From Kineosporia aurantiaca JCM 3230 (GTDB lineage Bacteria; Actinomycetota; Actinomycetes; Actinomycetales; Kineosporiaceae): a DNA stretch of 64,000 nt. A program made the position numbers and the translations under genes. The notes under the pieces are model-generated. The model made no database searches and was not told where the DNA came from. It saw nothing but the letters and a program-made list of their open reading frames with translations. The stretch lies in the NCBI GenBank assembly GCA_000719025.1, contig JODP01000010.1:1-64000 (forward strand). The letters run 5' to 3'. Position 1 is the stretch's first letter, and every line of letters begins with the position of its first letter. Below are positions 53,331 to 61,357 of this stretch, piece after piece.

Positions 53331-53388
53331 GTTCTCTCCAAAGGCTGGTGGGTTTCACCAATTCGACCAGCAGCCCGGGACCGGCACC

Positions 53389-53404
53389 TCACCTGAAGAG
53401 GTGA
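53389..53404. promoter_or_regulatory. Short perfect hairpin between XRE and SDR genes
   Basis: TCACCT (53389-53394) and AGGTGA (53399-53404) with a GAAG loop lie in the 84-nt gap between the SDR start (53330) and the stop of the XRE gene. Either an attenuator/terminator or a regulator site; the arms resemble the centre of the palindrome at 49153. Confidence 0.45.
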
Positions 53405-53414
53405 TCAGTGAAGT

Positions 53415-54347
53415 TCATGCCAGGACGAACTCCCGGCCACGATCGTCCAGCAGCCCCATCTCGCGCGAAGCCCCGGGACCCTGCGGGGTGTAGATGACGA
53501 CGCGAAGATCATGTCTACGCGTGGTCAGGACCGCACAGGCCACGCTCAAACCACCGACCTCAGGATGGTCGATGGTTTTCAGTTCCGAACTGTAATCACC
53601 GGCTGGACGTTCGTCCCAGCGCGACCGAAACTTGTTGCCGGAAGAAGAGAGTTGACCGATCAAGACGGCCAGAGCCCGGTCCCCCGGATACCTGGTCATC
53701 GTGCCCCGCAAATCCGCGACCAATGCGGTTTCGAAGGAAGTAGCGGCTGTGTGATCTCGCACCACGCGCGTCGGAAGTCCCAGGAACTGGCGGCGGGCCA
53801 GATTTCGCTCGGATGCGGGCCGGGCCGCAGGGTCGCCCATGACCGCCGCCCAGAGTGGGTTCCAGGCGATCGGGTCCCACCGTGCATCGTAAACCGCCAC
53901 CGGCGCAAGGCGCAGGCCGTCGACCATGCGCCTGACCTCGTCCGGCAAATGGCGTGGCACCTGGGTCTTAACCGGCTCCGGCAGCCCGGCCAGTCGGAAC
54001 AGTTCCATCTGCTCGGCAGCAGACACCCGTAGAGCCCGAGCCAGAGCACCCAGGATCTGCGCCGACGGCGCCAACGCCCTTCCCTGCTCCAACTGGGTCA
54101 GGTAGTCCGGCGAAACTCCCGCCATCCGGGCCACTTCCTGGCGTCTTAGCCCCGGCGTGCGGCGCGGGCCAACATCGATCAGACCGACATCCTCGGGCGT
54201 GACCCGATCCCGCCATGCTCGCAACGTGGCGCCGAGTTCCCGGCGACCCAGAGACGGCGTTTGTACACCGTCCGCGATCGGTTTCATCTGATCAATACCG
54301 TTCCTGAGGCACCACGTCTTCAGCCCATTCTCAGCGTCGGTGGTCAC
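53415..54347 (-). CDS. XRE-family regulator with MmyB-like ligand-binding domain
   Basis: 310 aa from GTG 54347; ATG 54287 (MKPIADGVQTPSLGRRELGA) gives 290 aa and is a fair alternative. Helix-turn-helix with the MmyB box: PRRTPGLRRQEVARMAGVSP, DYLTQLEQGRALAPSAQ. The C-terminal domain shows VYDARWDPIAWNPLWAAVMG, RRQFLGLPTRVV, HPEVGGLSVACAVLTTRRHD. It follows the DHA2 exporter stop by 4 nt, so exporter, regulator and possibly SDR form one operon. Confidence 0.93.
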   Translation of the reverse strand: MTTDAENGLKTWCLRNGIDQMKPIADGVQTPSLGRRELGATLRAWRDRVTPEDVGLIDVGPRRTPGLRRQEVARMAGVSPDYLTQLEQGRALAPSAQILGALARALRVSAAEQMELFRLAGLPEPVKTQVPRHLPDEVRRMVDGLRLAPVAVYDARWDPIAWNPLWAAVMGDPAARPASERNLARRQFLGLPTRVVRDHTAATSFETALVADLRGTMTRYPGDRALAVLIGQLSSSGNKFRSRWDERPAGDYSSELKTIDHPEVGGLSVACAVLTTRRHDLRVVIYTPQGPGASREMGLLDDRGREFVLA

Positions 54348-54351
54348 CCAT

Positions 54352-55821
54352 TCATTCCGTCATGGCCGCCCGACGGGCGTCGAAGTCATTGGCTTCCCCT
54401 TCAGCCGCCGCGACGTCCCGCGACGCCCGGGTCGCCGTGCGAGATGCCCACGTAGTAGTACTCGCCCACCCGAAAATGACGACGGACAGTCCAATGCCAG
54501 CAATGATCCACCATCCTGGTTGCGAGGCGACGGCCAGGTCTTGGCCGCCGCCACGCAACCGAGCGTTGACCGTGGCGCCCAGGATCGCTACACCGATAGC
54601 CGCCCCCACCTGCCTTGCGGTAGAGGCAATGCCCGCCGCCACCCCGGCCTGGGCGAGAGGCATCCCCGAGACCGCGACCGCGAACACCACCGGGTTCTGC
54701 AGTCCGAAACCAATGCCGAACACGGCGTAGGACATCAACAGCCAGATCATCGACGCGTGCGTGCCTACCTGGGCGAGCATCACTCCACTGACGGCCAGGG
54801 CCGTGCCGGCCAGCATCAAGGGCAGGCGCGGCCCGGTCCGGCTCATCAATCGTCCGGCCAACGTCGACAACAGCGCGATCATCGCAGCCATCGGGGTCGT
54901 GCAGAGTCCCGCCCGGAGAGCCGTCAGGTGACGTCCGTCCTGCAGGTAAAGGGTGTTGAGAAACAGGAATCCAGTCAGGGCGAAGAAGGCACCGAACGCG
55001 ATGACGGTGGCCGCGCTGAACGGCAGGCTGGCGAAGAACCGGAGTTCCAGAAGTGGCTCACGCTGTCGGAGTTCGGTAACGATCAGGCCGATGGCGCAGA
55101 CCACGGCCAGGATCTGGGCGCCGAGCACGACCGCGCTCGTCCACCCCAGTTCAGGCCCTTCGATAACGGAGAAGATGAGCGCCGCCAACGCCACGATGAT
55201 CAGCACCTGGCCGGCCGGGTCGATGGCCCGCGGCCGCTCGGCGCGCGATTCCGGCACGAAGCGAGGTACGAGCAGCAGCGCGATCAGGCCGACCGGGACG
55301 TTGACCCAGAAGATCGAGCGCCAACCGAGCCAGCCGACCAGCACACCGCCCAGGATCGGCCCCAGGGCGACGCTGAAGCCGGCGACCGCTCCCCAGAAGC
55401 CCAGGGCTCGAGCGCGTTCGCGGTGATCGTGGAACAGGTTCCGGATGATCGACAGGGCCACCGGCGAGAGCATCGATCCGCCGATTGCCTGTAGCGCACG
55501 GAAGGCGATCAGAAGCCCCAGATCGGGCGCCAGACTGCAGAGCAGTGAGGCACCGGTGAATATTGCCAGGCCGAACTGGAAGACCTGGCGCCGCCCGAAC
55601 CGGTCGGCCAGCGATCCGGCCAGGATCTGCAGGCTTCCCAGTACCAGGACGTACGCCGCGACCGTCCACTGCAGGTCCGATACCGAGCCGTTGAAGTCCT
55701 GGCCCATGGCCGGCAGCGCGACATTAATGATGGTGTTGTCCATACCGACCATCAGCATGGCCAGGCTCAGTACGTAAAGAGGCACTCTGGGCAAGGTAGG
55801 CAGAGCCCGGGCGGACGCCAA
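54352..55821 (-). CDS. MFS multidrug exporter, DHA2 (14-helix) type
   Basis: 489 aa from TTG 55821 (no ATG is available upstream of the first helix). NTIINVALPAMGQDFNGSVS and QWTVAAYVLVLGSLQILAGS, motif A LADRFGRRQVFQFGLA, motif C ALGPILGGVLVGWLGWRSIF. Fourteen helices are expected and consistent with the length. Drug:proton antiporters of this type are often controlled by an adjacent regulator; here the MmyB-like XRE gene follows 4 nt downstream. The C-terminal 40 residues are cytoplasmic and rich in Ala/Arg. Confidence 0.93.
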   Translation of the reverse strand: MASARALPTLPRVPLYVLSLAMLMVGMDNTIINVALPAMGQDFNGSVSDLQWTVAAYVLVLGSLQILAGSLADRFGRRQVFQFGLAIFTGASLLCSLAPDLGLLIAFRALQAIGGSMLSPVALSIIRNLFHDHRERARALGFWGAVAGFSVALGPILGGVLVGWLGWRSIFWVNVPVGLIALLLVPRFVPESRAERPRAIDPAGQVLIIVALAALIFSVIEGPELGWTSAVVLGAQILAVVCAIGLIVTELRQREPLLELRFFASLPFSAATVIAFGAFFALTGFLFLNTLYLQDGRHLTALRAGLCTTPMAAMIALLSTLAGRLMSRTGPRLPLMLAGTALAVSGVMLAQVGTHASMIWLLMSYAVFGIGFGLQNPVVFAVAVSGMPLAQAGVAAGIASTARQVGAAIGVAILGATVNARLRGGGQDLAVASQPGWWIIAGIGLSVVIFGWASTTTWASRTATRASRDVAAAEGEANDFDARRAAMTE

Positions 55822-55881
55822 GGGCCGAGGGTGGTGCCGTCATCACCACCCGCACCTGACCTCTACCCGAACTGACCGCTC

Positions 55882-56065
55882 TTAAAAGCCGACGCTCGGA
55901 TTACCGTCCGGCAGGCCCGCCCGATAGACCGCGACGGCCAGAGCGTCCCGGTCGGTGACGCCCATCTTCGACATCGACCGGTTGAGGTGCGTCTTCGCCA
56001 TGGCGGAGAACTGACCGGGTGACCGGCGATCTCGTCGTTCGACCGGCTCCGCGCCAAGGCGTGAC
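55882..56065 (-). pseudogene. LuxR-type helix-turn-helix fragment
   Basis: AMAKTHLNRSMSKMGVTDRD and ALAVAVYRAGLP, then stop at 55884-55882: the recognition helix and last helix of a NarL/FixJ-type DNA-binding domain. The preceding SNDEIAGHPVSS is in another frame. The receiver domain is missing. Remnant of a two-component response regulator. Confidence 0.65.
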
Positions 56066-56439
56066 TTGCCGTCCAGCTTCGAGGCGGTCTTCGACCACCC
56101 ACTCTGAGCCCTTCCCCGTCCAGCGAGTGCTTCTGGGCAACAATCGGCGATCTACGGTCATGACGTGGGGGCGTGCGACCGACCACCAGATTCGATCCGC
56201 AGGAGGTTACCGGCCGAGGAGATCAGGAAATCGGCGCGCAGTGCAGAGGGCCGCAGTAGTTCCCCGCGTCGATCGTCACCTCTCGGTCGCGAGACAGGTG
56301 TCGGCGGCGATTTCGACCGCTGCCAGGCTCAGCTGCGCCTGCGAGCGCGGCGACAGACCCTCCCGAACATCGTTGATTCGCTCGAGCAGCAGGCGCTACT
56401 CCGTCACCACACCGGGGCTCCGAATCCGGGTCGGGATCT

Positions 56440-56720
56440 GGATTGAAGCACTCCTGCCCCGGGCGGTACATGTGATCCCAGTCGATCCTGGCTCAAACAG
56501 GTCGAACGCTGGTTCGGGATCTTCACCGACAAACTCATCCGCCGAGGCGTCCACACTTCACTCCATGCCCTGGAAAAAGGACATTCACCAATTAATCGGA
56601 CCTGCAACACAACCCCAACCCTCGTCTAGATCAAGACAACCGATGACACTCTCTTGTCCCTCGCCGACTATCTCTCCGAGGTCCAACCAGCCCGGGAAGA
56701 ACCAAACAGAGGAAACTTAA
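56440..56720 (+). pseudogene. IS630-family transposase C-terminal remnant
   Basis: From 56486 the frame reads SWLKQVERWFGIFTDKLIRR, GVHTSLHALEKGH, a stop (TAG 56627-56629), then IKTTDDTLLSLADYLSEV. This matches the last 90 residues of IS630 transposases (SWLNQVERWF box), with the stop at the place where a Trp is normal. The catalytic DDE core is absent. A dead insertion sequence. Confidence 0.75.
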
Positions 56721-56750
56721 GGCTCGAACTAGCGACGGATGACACTCGCC

Positions 56751-58070
56751 TCAATCGGTCGGGCGGATGGAGAGCTCGTTGACGGTTACGTGACGTGGCC
56801 GGGTGAGCATGTAGACGACCGCATCGGCGACGTCCTGCGGATCAAGCAAGCCCTCCTCCGTAGTGACGAGTTCACTGACTGGCGAGCCACATTCGATGAC
56901 CCCGGCACGCACATGCCGCTCGCCCAAGTCCTTGCGGAGGACCTGCGAGAAAGCGCCGACAGCGGCGCTCCTGCCCGGATTGATGGTCACGATGTCAGCG
57001 ACGCCTCGTGCTCCGGTCTGCGCTGCCCGGACGAGGTGGTCGAGGCAGGCATGGGTGACGTTCAGGACTGCGCCGAGGCCTGCGTCCCTGGCTTCATGCC
57101 AGTCGTGCAGATCGGCGGTGAGCACCGGATTCCAGGTTCCGGATCCGGCCTGGTTGATGAGAATGCCGATGCCGTGGTGCTTCTGGGCGATCCGGTCGAT
57201 CACAGCTCGCACGGACACAGCATCGGTGACGTCGGCCGGGTAAACGTGCGCGGTTCCAGGGGCGCTCTCGTTGATGCCTCGCGCCAGGTCAGCGAGGAGA
57301 CCGTCGCGATGATCCACCAGCGCAAGGGTGGCTCCTTCGGCGGCCAGGCCCTGCGCGACGGCTGCTCCGACCACGCTGGATGCGCCGGCGATGACAGCAG
57401 TTTCACCCGCAAGTCGTCCTGTTCCGGCCGGGACTCGCTGCCGGCCCGGCTGGGCGGGTTCCTCGGGAACCGGGCTTCCCGGCGGGGTGGCCAGCAAGCG
57501 CCCGGCCTGCACCACCGCGCGGCGCCGAGCGGCCCGCTCCGCTGCCCCGTGCGAGGCATCCCCGGTCAGCATGCGCGCCACCTGCGGTGCAGCGGTCCAG
57601 TAACAGGAGATCGAGATCAGCAGGAACACCAGGTGCGCGGGGGCGAATGTGTCGTTGATCAGCCCGGCCCGCTGAGCCGCGGCCATGGTCGCCGTCTTGG
57701 TGCGATAGATCTCGGTCCGGGCCACCTCGTCCACCATCGGCCCGGACGTGGTCAGCCCTTCCCACAGCACGAGACGGGCCAGGTCGGGATGGGCCAGCTG
57801 GTAGTCGAACGTCGCCCCGGCGAAGGCGCCGGCGTCTTCGGGCACGGAGATGGACAACGGGACGGCCTCGGCGAGCCGGTCGACCTCCTCGCGGATCACC
57901 ACGGAGAACAGCTCCGCCTTGTCCCCGAAGTAGCGATACACCCGCTCACGGTTGACCTGGGCCCGGGCTGCGATCCGGTCGATCGTCGTGCCGTCGCGCC
58001 CGTGCTGGGCGAACTCCACGAGAGCGGCCTCGCGGATCTGGCGCTTCGTCCCCTCAATGTCCCAGGCCAT
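56751..58070 (-). CDS. TetR regulator fused to a degenerate SDR domain
   Basis: 439 aa in one uninterrupted frame. Residues 1-200 are a TetR protein: EGTKRQIREAALVEFAQHGR, RIAARAQVNRERVYRYFGDK, followed by a helical ligand domain. After a Pro-rich linker (PGSPVPEEPAQPGRQRVPAG) residues about 217-439 form an SDR: GETAVIAGASSVVGAAVAQG (middle Gly of TGxxxGIG replaced by Val), INQAG in place of NNAG, and a YxxxK segment missing altogether (INPGRSAAVGAFSQVLRKDL). So a complete TetR plus a cofactor-binding but catalytically dead SDR. It is divergent from a hydrolase across a perfect operator. Possibly an NAD(P)-sensing repressor. Confidence 0.9.
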   Translation of the reverse strand: MAWDIEGTKRQIREAALVEFAQHGRDGTTIDRIAARAQVNRERVYRYFGDKAELFSVVIREEVDRLAEAVPLSISVPEDAGAFAGATFDYQLAHPDLARLVLWEGLTTSGPMVDEVARTEIYRTKTATMAAAQRAGLINDTFAPAHLVFLLISISCYWTAAPQVARMLTGDASHGAAERAARRRAVVQAGRLLATPPGSPVPEEPAQPGRQRVPAGTGRLAGETAVIAGASSVVGAAVAQGLAAEGATLALVDHRDGLLADLARGINESAPGTAHVYPADVTDAVSVRAVIDRIAQKHHGIGILINQAGSGTWNPVLTADLHDWHEARDAGLGAVLNVTHACLDHLVRAAQTGARGVADIVTINPGRSAAVGAFSQVLRKDLGERHVRAGVIECGSPVSELVTTEEGLLDPQDVADAVVYMLTRPRHVTVNELSIRPTD

Positions 58071-58089
58071 GCGGCGATCCTACGTGAGC

Positions 58090-58159
58090 CCAACAGTGTT
58101 GTTGCAGATTTGGCGGCAGAGACCTACGGTGGCGACATCTCCAACACCAGTGTTGGAGA
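58090..58159. promoter_or_regulatory. TetR-type operator pair (CCAACAC/GTGTTGG)
   Basis: TCTCCAACAC (58138-58147) and GTGTTGGAGA (58150-58159) are perfect 10-bp arms around CA. A second weaker site, CCAACAGTGTTG (58090-58101), has the same half-sites without a spacer. Both lie in the 89-nt gap between the TetR-SDR fusion start (58070) and the hydrolase. The site ends where the first hydrolase ATG (58160) begins. Confidence 0.8.
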
Positions 58160-58177
58160 ATGAACGAGGAGCTGAAC

Positions 58178-59158
58178 ATGACTGAACTGGCCACGGGCCG
58201 TAACGAGCTCACGGCGGAGCAGACCGACCACCTGCTGCACGCCATTGCGGAGGGTTTCGCCCATCGCGACCGCGAACGGGCTCCGATCCTGCACACGCCG
58301 GCCGAGGCGGGTCTGGAGTACGAGAACGTCACCTTCCCGGCGATGGATGGAGTGCCGTTGGAGGGATGGTTCATCCCGGCGAAGGGGTCGTCCAGGCTGC
58401 TGGTACTCAACCACCCCATGGGTTTCAGCCGCTCGGGTCAGCCGACCCATCTGGAGCCGTGGCGCAGCGAATGGGGCACCATCGCCGGCGGAGTGAATGC
58501 GGTTGAGGTCAACTTCGTCCCGGATCTGAAGATCCTGCACGACGCCGGCTACAACCTGCTGACCTACGACCTGCGCAACCATGGGCTGAGCGGGTCGGCC
58601 AACGGCGGGATCGTCGCCAGCGGCTGGCTGGAGGCCCGCGACGTGGTCGGGTCCCTGCGCTACGTCCGCGGACGCCAGGACCTGCGCCAGATGTCGGTCG
58701 GCCTGTACAGCCGCTGCCTGGGCTGCAACTCGACGTTCGCGGCGATGACCCAGTTCCCGGAGGAGTTCCAGGACGTGCAGTGCCTGGTGGGGGCCCAGCC
58801 GATCAGCACCGACCTGGTCGTGCGTCACCAGCTGGCCCTGGCCGGGGTGGCCGCCGACCGGCTCGATGAGGCCATGGCCGACCTGGACCAGCGCGTCACC
58901 CTCACCACCAGCCTCGGGTTCTCCGCCCGCAACACCCAGGAGTGGGCCAAGCACGTGCAGGTTCCCACATTGCTGTACGGGGTTCACGACGACGTCCTGA
59001 CGGAGCCGCACGACCTGGAGACCATGCTCGCCAATATCCAGGCGGACGACAAAGAGCTGTACTGGGTGCGGGATTCGCTGGCCCGCTGGGACGGCTACCT
59101 GGAGTTCCAGCGCCATCCTGCCCAGGTGCTGTCCTGGTTCGCGCAGCACCTGGCCTGA
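58178..59158 (+). CDS. Alpha/beta hydrolase with Cys in the nucleophile elbow
   Basis: 326 aa from ATG 58178, favoured over ATG 58160 because GAGGAG lies 6 nt in front of it. LLVLNHPMGFSRSGQPTHLE gives the oxyanion region, LLTYDLRNHGLSG the next strand; the elbow is LYSRCLGCNSTFAAM, with Cys in the GxSxG position, as in dienelactone hydrolases. Acid LYGVHDDVLTEPHDLE; the usual final His region is weak (FQRHPAQVL). Divergent from, and probably repressed by, the TetR-SDR fusion. Confidence 0.88.
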   Translation: MTELATGRNELTAEQTDHLLHAIAEGFAHRDRERAPILHTPAEAGLEYENVTFPAMDGVPLEGWFIPAKGSSRLLVLNHPMGFSRSGQPTHLEPWRSEWGTIAGGVNAVEVNFVPDLKILHDAGYNLLTYDLRNHGLSGSANGGIVASGWLEARDVVGSLRYVRGRQDLRQMSVGLYSRCLGCNSTFAAMTQFPEEFQDVQCLVGAQPISTDLVVRHQLALAGVAADRLDEAMADLDQRVTLTTSLGFSARNTQEWAKHVQVPTLLYGVHDDVLTEPHDLETMLANIQADDKELYWVRDSLARWDGYLEFQRHPAQVLSWFAQHLA

Positions 59159-59452
59159 GGACGCGGGGCGTGGAGGGACTGCGCTCAGGCCCGCTCCGGC
59201 GACGCCCAGCGACCATTGGCGGCCTACGCGCGGGCGGCGGCGGTGATGGTGGTTGTGACCGGGCCGCCGTTCCGTCGCCTGCTCGCCGCCCAATGAGTCG
59301 GTCAACCGGCGGCCGCCATCGCCGAGCCGGCCGTGGCGGCGGACCTGCACAACACGGCCGTCTCCCCTCTCGCTCGGACTGTTTCGGCAACACCGGACCG
59401 GGGCTCACAGGAGGAGATCCTGGCCCGCACCCAGGGCCTACCGGTCCTTCGT

Positions 59453-60244
59453 TCAGATGCTCCAGATCCACTGCTGGCGGATATAGACCTCTTGGAAGCC
59501 GAGCCGAAGCATATTGCCGTGCGAAGAGTTGGGTGGCACAGCAGTTTCGACCACGAGCCAGCGGACACCGCGCTCCCCCGCCAAGGCCGCCCGGGCTGCG
59601 ACGAGAGCTGTCTGCGCGCCGCGACGTCGGTGTGAGGGCAGGGTCACCGTGCCGACGAGATCGCCATAGTCGCCCAGGAAACGCATCACGCTGATGGCCA
59701 CCAGCTCACCACCATCCCAGGCAGTAAACGCATGGTAGTCAGGACGCTGCAGAAACCCGGCCATGAGAGGTCCGTGCGCGGCGGCGATCATGAAGTTGTC
59801 CACGGCGAAACTGACGACGTCGGCGTACTGGCCCGGCTCTGCCTCGGCGACCTTCAAGGTCATCCTGGTCTCGGGCACGGGATCGCTCGATCGCAGAAGT
59901 TTGACGGTGGAGGGACCCAGCGTGAGCCCATGCACGTGGCGGATGTGATCGGCGTCCGCCGGGAGCGCGGGAACGGCAACCTTGAACGTTGCGCGAGTCA
60001 CGCCGGCGTCACGAAAGAAGTCGATGAGTTTGTCGATCAGGCCGCTGCCCAAGGGCTGGTCCACGCAGAGTGCGGTCACGGTGTTCCGCCCCCCGTCAGG
60101 TTCTTTTCTCGTGACCAGCACCACGGCACCGCCGATGCGGGCCGAACCGAGGCCGAATTTCTGCTTGACCCGTTCAGGCGCGGTATTGAACGCTGCGAAA
60201 CCGGCCTCGGCCTCGAGGCGTTCAATCCTGTCGAAGGTCAGCAC
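59453..60244 (-). CDS. GNAT-family N-acetyltransferase (two-domain)
   Basis: 263 aa from GTG 60244 (AGGAG upstream). The C-terminal half has the acetyl-CoA loop GTVTLPSHRRRGAQTALVAA (Q/RxxGxA type) and the GFQEVYIRQQWIW end; the N-terminal half (FNTAPERVKQKFGLG) is a second GNAT-like fold without the CoA loop, a common two-domain arrangement in this family. Acetylates an amine of unknown identity. Stands alone on the minus strand. Confidence 0.88.
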   Translation of the reverse strand: MLTFDRIERLEAEAGFAAFNTAPERVKQKFGLGSARIGGAVVLVTRKEPDGGRNTVTALCVDQPLGSGLIDKLIDFFRDAGVTRATFKVAVPALPADADHIRHVHGLTLGPSTVKLLRSSDPVPETRMTLKVAEAEPGQYADVVSFAVDNFMIAAAHGPLMAGFLQRPDYHAFTAWDGGELVAISVMRFLGDYGDLVGTVTLPSHRRRGAQTALVAARAALAGERGVRWLVVETAVPPNSSHGNMLRLGFQEVYIRQQWIWSI

Positions 60245-60554
60245 GTTTGAATACTCCTGAACTTGATGGGGATCGGCGCTATGTGGGCAGTCGTCTCCGC
60301 CGGGTCTGCGCATGATCGATGATGCCGGTAGCCGCGCAGGCCAGGCGGGTCCGGGCGTCGGCTTACCGCGCCAGCAGCAGGAACGTGGCCAGGAAAGAGC
60401 TTCCGCGAACCCGCACGTTCAGCACTGCATGCGGCAGCGGGTAGACCAGACGGTTCAGCCTTGAGTGGCTTGAACCGTGCCCCCAGGCGGGCAGAACGAC
60501 GCCTGACCACGTCAGGGACTGCTCCGCTCCTGCGAGTTCAGTTCGCCAGAACGC
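60245..60554. other. About 310 bases without a supported gene
   Basis: On the minus strand a short piece ending at 60363 reads LVYPLPHAVLNVRVRGSSFL then ATFLLLAR and stop, a hydrophobic tail of a lost gene. A hairpin GGTTCAGCC/GGCTTGAACC with one bulge lies near 60451-60475. Nothing else is recognised. Confidence 0.35.
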
Positions 60555-60965
60555 TCAGCTGAAGCGCTTGCCCAGCACGAGTACTTCCGCATCGGTGTAT
60601 CCCAGGCTCTGGTAAAAGCCGGCTGCGGCTGAGTTGTCGGCGCGCACCATCAGCTGAATCTTCGGGATCCTCTGGCTGCGGACCCAGTCCTCACAGGCCG
60701 CCATCATCTTCCGCCCCAGTCCCTGCTTCTGCAACGCAGGCGCAACGGCCAGGTAGTAGACCCAGCCTCGGTGCCCGTCATGGCCGACCATGGCTGTCGC
60801 CGTCAATGTTTCACCGTCCAGGGCTCCCAAGACGGTGGAGTCGGCACCTTCCAGAGCACGGCGAAGGTCTGCCGCCGCATCGTTCCACGGCCGGGTAAGA
60901 CCCGTCTCGTGCCACAACGCAATCGCGTCGGCATAGAAGGGTTCGGTAAGCGTCTGAATATGCAT
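60555..60965 (-). CDS. GNAT-family acetyltransferase (YpeA-like)
   Basis: 136 aa. WVYYLAVAPALQKQGLGRKM is the acetyl-CoA-binding loop (QKQGLG), preceded by TLTATAMVGHDGHRG and followed by LMVRADNSAAAGFYQSLGYT, the ARM-like end of small GNAT enzymes. Length and the N-terminal TLTEPFYADAIALWHETGLT match the YpeA-type subgroup. Acetylates an unknown small molecule or peptide. Upstream is a decayed GNAT on the same strand. Confidence 0.9.
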   Translation of the reverse strand: MHIQTLTEPFYADAIALWHETGLTRPWNDAAADLRRALEGADSTVLGALDGETLTATAMVGHDGHRGWVYYLAVAPALQKQGLGRKMMAACEDWVRSQRIPKIQLMVRADNSAAAGFYQSLGYTDAEVLVLGKRFS

Positions 60966-60984
60966 TGACCAAGATTAGTGTCGG

Positions 60985-61245
60985 ACACAACCGGTACCCC
61001 ACGGTGGCCCGATTTGCGGGCACGCTCAGCAGCCCAGTCGAGAATGCGGGCACCCGAGCTGCTCGCCCGCGCCGCGCCGGGCGACGACCAGGCGGTGAAC
61101 GTGAAACGCCGCTTCCGGGCGGACGGACGCCAGCCACCTGTTCGGGTCGGCGTTCTGGTCCACGGTAACCGTGGCGGCGGGCCGGAATCGTCGAACATGA
61201 TCCATAGCCGTTGGGCCTTGATTCGATCGGTGACGGCATCCAATC
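60985..61245 (-). pseudogene. Decayed GNAT acetyltransferase
   Basis: Two frames together give one GNAT segment: ATVTVDQNADPNRWLASVRP and AAFHVHRLVVARRGAGEQLG, then, after a frameshift near 61045, RILDWAAERARKSGHRGVPV. The CoA loop (RRGAGEQLG) is present, but both ends of the protein are missing. Not functional. Confidence 0.6.
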
Positions 61246-61281
61246 GGACCGGGTACTGCCATTCGGACCGGGTACTGCCAT
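61244..61281. repeat. Two tandem copies of a 19-bp unit
   Basis: The unit TCGGACCGGGTACTGCCAT is present twice without a spacer, followed by the start of a third. Lies between the GNAT remnant and the phosphatase terminator. No function apparent. Confidence 0.8.
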
Positions 61282-61297
61282 TCGGATTCGGATGGGC

Positions 61298-61335
61298 CCG
61301 TTCCCGACAGCCCGACGAGCGGCTGCCGGGAACGG
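61298..61335 (-). terminator. Stem-loop terminator of the alkaline phosphatase gene
   Basis: CCGTTCCCG (61298-61306) pairs with CGGGAACGG (61327-61335), and inside CAGCC (61308-61312) with GGCTG (61321-61325); only one A-C mismatch. It lies 22 nt past the phosphatase stop. Confidence 0.85.
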
Positions 61336-61357
61336 ATGGCCCTGAAGGGGTGAAAGG

